From Streptomonospora nanhaiensis (lineage in GTDB: Bacteria; Actinomycetota; Actinomycetes; Streptosporangiales; Streptosporangiaceae): a stretch of DNA of 64,000 nucleotides. Each line of letters opens with the position of its first letter. The stretch's first letter is position 1. Made by a program: the position numbers and the translations under genes. This document shows, one piece after another, positions 58,265-64,000 of the stretch. The DNA lies in assembly GCF_013410565.1 (NCBI RefSeq), contig NZ_JACCFO010000001.1, positions 1,178,001 to 1,242,000 of the forward strand. Direction: 5' to 3'. The notes beneath the pieces are model-generated. The model was given only the letters and a program-made list of their open reading frames with translations. It was not told the origin of the DNA and did not search any database.

Positions 58265-58288
58265 CGTGCGGGGCCGCCGCCCCGCACG
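58265..58288 (+). terminator. Terminator after the EEP-family gene
   Basis: 10-base arms (58265-58274, 58279-58288) with a CGCC loop, nine bases past the stop codon. Confidence 0.6.
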
Positions 58289-58401
58289 GGCTCCGCGCCC
58301 GCCGGGTGTAACCGCCCCGCACCCGGGTACCGCGCACCTACACAGGCCCCGCCCGGCCGAGCCGCCGGGCGGGGGCGGCCTGCGGACGAGCGGGGGCGAG
58401 C

Positions 58402-59067
58402 ATGGAACGGGGCGGCAGACGGGCCGAGGGCGCCGGTCTCGCGGAGTACCGGCGCAAGCGCGACTTCGACCGCACCCGCGAGCCCGAGGGCGCCCCGCGC
58501 CGCAAGCGCCGGGGCCGCGGCGAACCCGTGTTCGTCGTCCAGCACCACGTCGCCCGGCGCGAGCACTACGACTTCCGGCTGGAGGTCGACGGCGTGCTGA
58601 AGTCCTGGGCGGTGCCCCGCGGACCCTCCACCGACCCGCGCGCCAAGCGGCTGGCCGTGCCCACCGAGGACCATCCGCTCGACTACGCCGAGTTCGAGGG
58701 CACCATCCCCGCCGGCGAGTACGGCGGCGGCACCGTGCTGGTCTGGGACACCGGCACCTACACCAACACCACCAGCAAGAAGGGCCGTGAGCTGACCATG
58801 GCCGAGGGCCTGGAGCACGGCCACGTGTCGTTCCGGCTGCACGGCGAGAAGCTCAGCGGCGGCTACGCCCTCAACCGGTTCCGCGGCGACGACGGCGAGG
58901 AGGCATGGCTGCTGGTCAAGGAGAAGGACGCCGCCGCCGACCCCCGCACCGACCCCGTCTCCACCCGGCCGGAGTCGGTGCGCACCGGCCGCGTCCTGGC
59001 CGAGGTCGCCGACGACGACGGCCGCACCCTGCAGGGGCGGCCCCGCGACCCGGGCGCCGACCGGTGA
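58402..59067 (+). CDS. DNA-ligase-D-type 3'-phosphoesterase domain protein
   Basis: 221 residues. Corresponds to the phosphoesterase (PE) module of LigD, which trims 3' ends during non-homologous end joining. The key sequence FVVQHHVARREHYDFRLEVDGVLKSWAVPRGPS contains the conserved His and Arg residues. DHPLDYAEFEGTIPAGEYGGGTV follows. It is free-standing: no ligase domain is attached. The stop overlaps the next gene by four bases (GTGA). Confidence 0.92.
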   Translation: MERGGRRAEGAGLAEYRRKRDFDRTREPEGAPRRKRRGRGEPVFVVQHHVARREHYDFRLEVDGVLKSWAVPRGPSTDPRAKRLAVPTEDHPLDYAEFEGTIPAGEYGGGTVLVWDTGTYTNTTSKKGRELTMAEGLEHGHVSFRLHGEKLSGGYALNRFRGDDGEEAWLLVKEKDAAADPRTDPVSTRPESVRTGRVLAEVADDDGRTLQGRPRDPGADR

Positions 59068-60017
59068 GCGCGGAACCGGCCCGGCTGCGCGCGGGGGCGC
59101 GCACGGTCGCGGTGGGCCGCCCCGGCAAGGAGCTGTTCGGCGCCGAGGGGGTCACCAAGCGGGAGCTGGCCGAGCACTACCGCGCCGTGGCCCCGGTGAT
59201 GCTGCCCCACCTGCGCGGGCGCCCGCTGGCCCTGCACCGCTTCCCCGACGGGATCTCGCCCGACGCCGGCACCGAGGGGTTCTACCAGAAGCAGCTGCCC
59301 GCCCACGCCCCCGACTGGGTGAAGGGCGTGGAGGTGCGCCGCGAGCACGGCGGCAGCATCACCATGGTGGTCTGCGACGACACCGCCACCCTCGTGTGGC
59401 TGGCCGACCAGGCGGTGATCACCCCGCACCCGTGGCTGAGCCGCGCCGGGCACCTGGACCGCCCCGACCGCGTCATCGTCGACCTCGACCCCTCCGGCGC
59501 GGACTTCGCGCTGGTGCGCGCCGCCGCCCGCGACGTCCGCACGGCCCTGGAGGAGATCGGGCTGGCCGCCTTCACCATGACCACCGGCTCGCGCGGGCTC
59601 CACGTGGTGGCCCCCGTCCGGCCCGAACTCGACTTCGCCGGCGCCCGGGAGTTCACCCGCGGCCTGGCCGAGCTGGTGGCGCGGCGCCGGCCCGACGCCT
59701 ACACCACCGAGTTCCGCAAGGCCAAGCGCGCCGGGCGGCTGTTTTTGGACGTGCTGCGCAACGCCTACGCCCAGCACGCCGTGGCCCCCTACGCGGTGCG
59801 CGCGCTGCCCGGAGCACCGGTGGCGGTGCCGCTGGACTGGGCGGAGCTGGACGGCGTGGAGTCGGCGGGGGCCTGGACGGTGCGCACCCTGGGGCGGCGG
59901 CTGGCCGAGAACCGCGAGGCGGGCGGCGACCCCTGGCACGGGATGGCGCGGCACGCGCGCTCCCCGCGGCGGGCCGCCGAGCGGCTGGAGCGGCTGCTGC
60001 GCGACACCGGCGGCTGA
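59064..60017 (+). CDS. DNA-ligase-D-type polymerase (primase-like) domain protein
   Basis: 317 residues. Corresponds to the LigD polymerase module, an archaeo-eukaryotic-primase-fold enzyme filling gaps in end joining. The two catalytic Asp are in VIVDLDPSGADF; further motifs are GFYQKQLPAHAPDWV, MTTGSRGLHVVAP and RRPDAYTTEFRKAKRAGRLFLD. GTG 59064 overlaps the PE gene, so the two are made together. No ku or ATP-dependent ligase gene is in the window; they must be elsewhere if the pathway is complete. Confidence 0.93.
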   Translation: MSAEPARLRAGARTVAVGRPGKELFGAEGVTKRELAEHYRAVAPVMLPHLRGRPLALHRFPDGISPDAGTEGFYQKQLPAHAPDWVKGVEVRREHGGSITMVVCDDTATLVWLADQAVITPHPWLSRAGHLDRPDRVIVDLDPSGADFALVRAAARDVRTALEEIGLAAFTMTTGSRGLHVVAPVRPELDFAGAREFTRGLAELVARRRPDAYTTEFRKAKRAGRLFLDVLRNAYAQHAVAPYAVRALPGAPVAVPLDWAELDGVESAGAWTVRTLGRRLAENREAGGDPWHGMARHARSPRRAAERLERLLRDTGG

Positions 60018-60067
60018 GGGGCGCAGCGCCACTCCCCCGCCGCGCCGCGCGGGCCAGGGCGCGCGAC

Positions 60068-60448
60068 TCAGCGTGCGGCGCGCTCCTCCTCGGCGGCCTC
60101 CAGGCCGGCCTCGATCACGCCGGCCATGATGCGGGCCAGCCGCGCGGCGCCCAGCCGGGGCGCGCGCTCGGCCATCGCCGCCACCAGCGCCCGCTCGCGC
60201 TCGGGGTCGCGCCCGGCGAACCCGCCCACCGGCTTGAGCCGCTGCACGTCGGCGGCGAGCAGGGCGCGGCGCTCCAGGAGGTCGGCGAGCTGGGCGTCGA
60301 TGCGGTCGATGCGCTCGCGCAGTTCGCCGACGCCGGCGGAGGGCGCGGGGACGCGGTGCGGCGCGGCGGCCGGGAGGTCAGCGGGGTCGGCGGTGGGGGC
60401 GGCGCCGGCCGGGTCGAGGGTACGGGTGGTCTCAGCCATCTCAGCCAT
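60068..60448 (-). CDS. Chorismate mutase (AroQ type)
   Basis: 126 residues. Converts chorismate to prephenate, the first step to Phe and Tyr. After a ~45-residue Ala/Pro-rich lead, the helical AroQ domain starts GELRERIDRIDAQLADLLERRALLAADVQRLKP, with the conserved Arg, Asp, Lys/Arg and Glu of this fold. DPERERALVAAMAERAP is the second helix. ATG 60448 follows GGAGAG. Its mRNA leader carries a peptide with Phe and Tyr codons and a terminator, so it is probably controlled by attenuation. Confidence 0.92.
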   Translation of the reverse strand: MAEMAETTRTLDPAGAAPTADPADLPAAAPHRVPAPSAGVGELRERIDRIDAQLADLLERRALLAADVQRLKPVGGFAGRDPERERALVAAMAERAPRLGAARLARIMAGVIEAGLEAAEEERAAR

Positions 60449-60508
60449 GGTCTCTCCGTGTTGGTGGCGCGGCCGCTCCACTCCGGTCGCGGAGCCGCCG
60501 CTGGAAGC

Positions 60509-60543
60509 AAAAAGGAGCGCAAGGCCGATGCCTTGGCGCTCCT
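60509..60543 (-). terminator. Attenuator terminator upstream of chorismate mutase
   Basis: On the minus strand a 13-bp stem (one bulged base) with loop ATCG is followed directly by five T. Arms on the plus strand are 60513-60525 and 60530-60543. This is the only hairpin I noticed in the window with a proper T-run. It lies 61 bases upstream of the chorismate mutase start and 30 bases past the leader peptide stop. An earlier 7-bp hairpin (60565-60571 with 60577-60583) has the leader stop codon in its loop. Confidence 0.8.
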
Positions 60544-60572
60544 GAGCCGGCGTGCGGACCGCGACCGCTGGG

Positions 60573-60632
60573 TCAACCAGCGGGCGACCGGCGCGCAGCC
60601 GGCTGCCTAAAGTCGCGATAGCCGAAGATCAT
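60573..60632 (-). CDS. Leader peptide of the chorismate mutase attenuator
   Basis: 19-codon ORF encoding MIFGYRDFRQPAARRSPAG, with Phe3, Tyr5 and Phe8, the end products of the pathway it precedes. It stops inside the loop of a hairpin that comes before the terminator. There is no ribosome site; a TACACT -10 ends eight bases before the ATG, so the transcript probably begins at the ATG. Starved Phe-tRNA or Tyr-tRNA would stall the ribosome within the first eight codons. Confidence 0.75.
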   Translation of the reverse strand: MIFGYRDFRQPAARRSPAG

Positions 60633-60639
60633 GGCGTTG

Positions 60640-60645
60640 AGTGTA
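60640..60645 (-). promoter_or_regulatory. -10 of the chorismate mutase leader transcript
   Basis: TACACT on the minus strand, fitting TAnnnT. The predicted start is at or next to the leader-peptide ATG (60632). No good -35 is seen. Confidence 0.5.
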
Positions 60646-60701
60646 GCGCGGCCCGCCGCCCCTCCGGGTCGGTGCGGCCGGTTCGGCGGCGGGCCGGCGC
60701 G

Positions 60702-62498
60702 CTAGCGCTTGGCGTACATCTCCTCGATGGCGGCGGCGTAGCGGTCGGCGATCCGGGCGCGGCGCAGCTTGAGCGTGGGCGTCATGGTCTCGGTCTCGAC
60801 GCTGAAGGGCTCGGGCAGGATGCGGAAGGCCCGGATGGACTCCGCACGCGAGACCGCCCGGTTGGCGGCGTCGACCGCCTTCTGCACCTCGGCGCGCACG
60901 GCGGGGTCGGAGTCGGGGTCCCCGGCGGCCGGGCGGCCCTCGCGTTCGCGCCAGGCGGCGAGTTCGTCGGCGTCCAGGGTGATCAGCGCGCCGACGAAGG
61001 AGCGGCCGTCGCCCACCAGCATGCACTGGTCGACCAGCGGGTGGGCGCAGACGCGCTCCTCGGCGGGCACCGGCGAGACGTTCTTGCCGCCGGCGGTGAC
61101 CAGGATCTCCTTCTTGCGGCCCACGACGCGGACGTAGCCGTCGTCGTCGACCGCGCCGAGGTCGCCGGTGGCGAACCAGCCGTCGACGAACGCCGCCTTG
61201 GTCTCCTCGGGGCGGTTCCAGTAGCGGGTGAACACCGGCCCGCCCCGGACCAGGAGCTCCCCGTCGTCGGCGAGGCGGACCTCGACCCCGGGCAGCGGGC
61301 CGCCGATGGTGCCCGGCCGCACCCGGCCCGGCGTGTTGGCCAGCACCGCGGCGGTGGTCTCGGTCAGCCCGTAGCCCTCGTAGACCTCCAGGCCGATACC
61401 CCGGTAGAAGTGCAGCAGGCGCGGCTCCAGCGCACCGCCGCCGGAGATCACGCGACGGCAGCGCCCGCCCAGCGCGCCCGTAAGCCGGCGGTAGACCAGC
61501 GCGTTGAAAAGGCGGCGGCGCAGCCGCAGCAGCGGACCGGGGCCGCCCTCGTCCAGGGCGGTGCTGTAGGCCACCGCGGTGGCGGTGGCGGCGTCGAAGA
61601 TCCGGCGGCTCAGGCCGCTGGTGCGCTTGCGCGCCGTGGCGTGGATCTTCTCGAAGACGTAGGGCACCGCCAGCAGGAACGTGGGCCGGAACGTGCCGAG
61701 GTCGGCGATGAGGGAGCGGACGCTGGCGGTGTGGCCCAGGCAGGCGCCCGCGTGGATGACGCCGACCTGCACCATGCGGCCGAAGACGTGGGCCAGCGGC
61801 AGGAACAGCAGGGTGGAGGGCGGGGTGCCGTCGGGCTCGGGCTCGAAGACCACGCCCAGTTCCTGCACCACCGCCGCGATCTCGGCGCGGAAGTTGGCGT
61901 GGGTGAGGACGCAGCCCTTGGGCGAGCCGGTGGTGCCCGAGGTGTAGACGATGGTGGCGGGGTCCTCCACCGCCACGCCCGCGCGGCGCTCCTCCACCGC
62001 GGAGTCGGGCACCCCCGCGCCCGCCTCGCGCAGCCGGTCCAGCGCGCCGGAGTCGAAGGTCCACACCCGGGCCAGGCCGGGCAGCCGGTCGCGCAGGCCC
62101 TCGACCAGGGCCGTGTGCTCGGCGTCGTCGACCGCGCAGGCCACCGCGCCGGAGTCGTCGAGGATCATCGCGACCTGCTCGGCCGACGACGACGGGTAGA
62201 CGGGCACGGACACGGCGCCGGCCGTCCAGACGGCGTAGTCCAGCAGGGTCCACTCGGGGCGGTTGGCCGACAGCAGGCCCACCCGGTCGCCGGGGCCCAC
62301 CCCGGCGGCGATCAGCCCCTTGGCCAGGGCCACGACGTCGTCGCGCACCTGGGCCGCGGTGCGGACGCGCCACCCGTCGGCCTCGCGCACGCTGATCATG
62401 GGCGCGTCGGGATGGCGCCGGGCGCGGTCGAAGAGGGTCTCTGCCAGGCCGCCGTCGACGCCCAGCGGCCGCGGGGGCGGGGAGGAGAAGCTGGTCAC
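60702..62498 (-). CDS. fadD: Long-chain acyl-CoA synthetase (FadD15-like)
   Basis: 598 residues, ATP-dependent fatty-acid:CoA ligase of the ANL superfamily. The AMP-binding P-loop is TIVYTSGTTGSPKGCVLTHANF. Further motifs are LLFLPLAHVFGRMVQ, EGYGLTETTAAV and WFATGDLGAVDDDGYVRVVGRKKEILVTAGGKNVSP. GTG 62498 (VTSFSSPPP) is chosen because a TATACA -10 at 62512-62507 would start transcription about two bases before it. An in-frame GTG at 62525 lies upstream of that -10. Gene symbol is by family. Confidence 0.92.
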   Translation of the reverse strand: MTSFSSPPPRPLGVDGGLAETLFDRARRHPDAPMISVREADGWRVRTAAQVRDDVVALAKGLIAAGVGPGDRVGLLSANRPEWTLLDYAVWTAGAVSVPVYPSSSAEQVAMILDDSGAVACAVDDAEHTALVEGLRDRLPGLARVWTFDSGALDRLREAGAGVPDSAVEERRAGVAVEDPATIVYTSGTTGSPKGCVLTHANFRAEIAAVVQELGVVFEPEPDGTPPSTLLFLPLAHVFGRMVQVGVIHAGACLGHTASVRSLIADLGTFRPTFLLAVPYVFEKIHATARKRTSGLSRRIFDAATATAVAYSTALDEGGPGPLLRLRRRLFNALVYRRLTGALGGRCRRVISGGGALEPRLLHFYRGIGLEVYEGYGLTETTAAVLANTPGRVRPGTIGGPLPGVEVRLADDGELLVRGGPVFTRYWNRPEETKAAFVDGWFATGDLGAVDDDGYVRVVGRKKEILVTAGGKNVSPVPAEERVCAHPLVDQCMLVGDGRSFVGALITLDADELAAWREREGRPAAGDPDSDPAVRAEVQKAVDAANRAVSRAESIRAFRILPEPFSVETETMTPTLKLRRARIADRYAAAIEEMYAKR

Positions 62499-62616
62499 CC
62501 TTCCGGTGTATAGGACCGCCCGCACCCGTTCCCACCGGGGGCGGCATGATCTATTTCATAGCCGCGCGCGGACCCGCGCCGCGCCGGTCCCCCCGGCGGC
62601 CACGCACCCGGCCGCC

Positions 62617-63396
62617 TCACAGGGCGTGGCCGCCCGCCACCTGCACCACCTGCCCGGTGATCCAGCGGGCCTGGCGCGAGGCCAAGAACACCACGGCGTC
62701 GGCGATGTCCTCGGGCGTGCCCACCCGCCCCAGGGGGATGGCCCGGCTCACCTCGGCGACGAGGGCGTCGTCCATCCAGCCGGTCTGCACGGGGCCCGGC
62801 GCCACGGCGTTGACGCGCACGCCCGCCCCGCCCAGGTCCAGCGCGGCGGCGCGGGTCAGCGCCTCGACCGCGGCCTTGGAGGTGCCGTAGCCGATCTGGC
62901 CGGGGAACGCGCGGGCGGCGTCGGTGGAGATGTTGACGGCGCAGGACGCCGCTCCGGTCGGGGTGCGGCGGGCGAGTTCGGCGATGAGCAGGGCGGGCGC
63001 GGCGGCGTTGACCCGGTAGGCGCGGGCGAGGCCCTCGGCGGTGAGCGCGTCGAAGGAGTCGGGGTTCTCGCAGTGGGCGGCGTTGTTGACCAGCACCTCC
63101 ACCCGGCCCAGGCGGCGTTCGACCGCGTCCAGGAGCCGCGGGGCGGCGTCGGGGGCGGCGAGGTCGACGCCCACGGCGACCGCGCCGGGGAGTTCGGCGG
63201 CCAGCCGCTCGGCGGCCTCGGCGCCGGGGGCGGTGTGCTCCCAGGCCACACCGTCGGGCGGGGGCTGCGGGGTGTCGAGGTAGTGCACGGCCACCCGGGC
63301 GCCCTGGTCGGCGAAGGCCCGCGCGATGGCGGCCCCGATCCCGCCGGCGGCTCCGGTCACGAGCACGGCACATCCGCTCAGTCCGGTGTCGATCAT
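62617..63396 (-). CDS. SDR-family oxidoreductase
   Basis: 259 residues, classical short-chain dehydrogenase. Cofactor motif VLVTGAAGGIGAAIARAF, structural VLVNNAAHC, catalytic Ser in AVNISTDAARAF, and the Tyr-x3-Lys pair in YGTSKAAVEAL. RVNAVAPGPVQTGW and DIADAVVFLASRQARWITGQVVQVAGG close the fold. It resembles 3-oxoacyl-ACP reductases but the substrate is not known. No ribosome site precedes ATG 63396; a CACACT seven bases upstream suggests a leaderless mRNA. Confidence 0.9.
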   Translation of the reverse strand: MIDTGLSGCAVLVTGAAGGIGAAIARAFADQGARVAVHYLDTPQPPPDGVAWEHTAPGAEAAERLAAELPGAVAVGVDLAAPDAAPRLLDAVERRLGRVEVLVNNAAHCENPDSFDALTAEGLARAYRVNAAAPALLIAELARRTPTGAASCAVNISTDAARAFPGQIGYGTSKAAVEALTRAAALDLGGAGVRVNAVAPGPVQTGWMDDALVAEVSRAIPLGRVGTPEDIADAVVFLASRQARWITGQVVQVAGGHAL

Positions 63397-63699
63397 GGGG
63401 CGCAGTGTGCCCGGTTCGGCGCGGCGCGGTCCATCGATTTTCCGGGCCGCGGGCCGCCGGGCGGGCGGGGCTGCGCGGCGCAGCCCGCCCGCTGTGACCT
63501 GCGCATGCGCCTGATCGCGGGCGGACGCGGCGGGCACGGGCGGTGCCGCGCCGCGGGCGGCCCGGCACCCGCGGCGCAATATCGCGGCCCGCCCGGGGTA
63601 GTACCGCAGTCAGCAGGGACCCGGCGATTGCCGACCCTGAGCCTGACAGCCGAAGAACGCGCACGAAGCAAGGAGCCATCCCCCCGAGGAGGCAATCTC
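63397..63699. other. Divergent intergenic region before the small Arg-rich gene
   Basis: 303 bases. GC-rich with several overlapping inverted repeats around 63510-63570, then a patch with AATATCG and TAGTAC (about 63575-63605) that may hold the plus-strand promoter. A GAGGAGG ribosome site stands just before 63700. No other gene seen. Confidence 0.4.
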
Positions 63700-63981
63700 A
63701 TGGGGACCCGTAGAACCTGGATCGAACGCAAGGCCCGCCAGTTCCTCAACGGCCGGGGCGGCGCGCCCACCGCGCGCTCCCCGCGGCCCCACCGGACGGG
63801 CGGAGTGGCGCCGACCCGCGGGTTCGGCGGTATGTCCCGTCGTCGGCGGCCGACCTACGGCGCGGGGCCGCGTCCGGCCCGCCGGGTCGGGGGCCGTCCG
63901 GGCGGCGGCCTGCCGCCGGAGATGTCCCGCGGCATCCGCCAGATCGAGTCGCGGCTGCGCCGTATGCTGCGCCGCCACTGA
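63700..63981 (+). CDS. Small Arg/Gly-rich basic protein of unknown function
   Basis: 93 residues, very rich in Arg, Gly and Pro: MGTRRTWIERKARQFLN opens, FGGMSRRRRPTYGAGPRPARR is central, and MSRGIRQIESRLRRMLRRH ends. A strong GAGGAGG lies seven bases before the ATG, and it stands divergent from the SDR gene. The two ends could form short amphipathic helices, with a disordered middle. It may bind nucleic acid or an acidic partner. No family recognised. Confidence 0.6.
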   Translation: MGTRRTWIERKARQFLNGRGGAPTARSPRPHRTGGVAPTRGFGGMSRRRRPTYGAGPRPARRVGGRPGGGLPPEMSRGIRQIESRLRRMLRRH

Positions 63982-64000
63982 CCGGCCACGGCGAGCGGCC

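Overview
The window is very GC-rich (strongly G/C at third codon positions, with long antisense ORF shadows) and reads as core chromosome of an actinomycete. The synteny polA – liv transporter – ANTAR regulator – pyk – gltBD – lgt – trpABC – hisI … hisFAHBCD matches what is known from Streptomyces and relatives. The details (TIGR04222 and MauE-type proteins, the gene content around lgt) fit Streptosporangiales/Nocardiopsaceae; that family-level assignment is inference. No insertion sequence, prophage, CRISPR array or other sign of recent transfer was seen.

Layout. 1-4.9 kb: 5' end of rpsA, ribosome-rescue factor arfB, polA, and a divergent hotdog thioesterase. 5-11.3 kb: a branched-chain amino acid ABC transporter, with lipoprotein LivK on + facing the livHMGF operon on -; LivH carries an unusual secreted N-terminal domain. 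11.7-19.9 kb: ANTAR response regulator, an atypical tRNA-Leu, a TetR/MFS efflux pair, a DUF1266 protein, pyk, a PfpI-like protein and two hypotheticals. 20-28.6 kb: gltBD (glutamate synthase) and a BpsA-like branched-polyamine synthase. 28.7-33.9 kb: an envelope cluster of two paralogous membrane-anchored proteins, lgt, a DsbA-like thioredoxin and a MauE-type protein. 34-40.1 kb: trpA-trpB-trpC with DUF2752, CD225, HGxxPAAW and Trp-associated membrane genes and hisI; trpE and trpF are absent from this locus. 40.2-50.9 kb: SIS protein, an asymmetric heterodimeric ABC exporter, and hisDCB-(small membrane ORF)-hisH-priA-hisF. 51.2-64 kb: ferritin with an iron-box-like promoter, Lon-substrate-binding-domain protein, ybaK, TIGR04222 and DUF2567-like membrane proteins, DinB, PadR, a secreted nuclease/phosphatase-fold protein, a split LigD pair (phosphoesterase and polymerase), chorismate mutase with an attenuator, an acyl-CoA synthetase, an SDR and a small Arg-rich protein.

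How it fits together. Much of the window is amino acid metabolism: glutamate (gltBD), Trp, His, the Phe/Tyr branch point (chorismate mutase), and branched-chain amino acid uptake. PriA probably serves both the His and Trp pathways. Regulation visible by eye includes a classical attenuator upstream of chorismate mutase (a 19-residue leader peptide with Phe-Gly-Tyr and Phe, then a terminator hairpin with a U run), an IdeR/DtxR-like box upstream of ferritin, palindromic operators near the PadR and TetR genes, and several -10 elements placed so that transcripts would start at or next to the start codon (leaderless mRNAs). Most gene ends carry long, perfect GC hairpins without T-tracts.

The most interesting items are the chorismate mutase attenuator, the tRNA-Leu(CAA) lacking a long variable arm, the extended BpsA-like protein, the LivH fusion, the ferritin promoter, and the paired secreted paralogs beside lgt.
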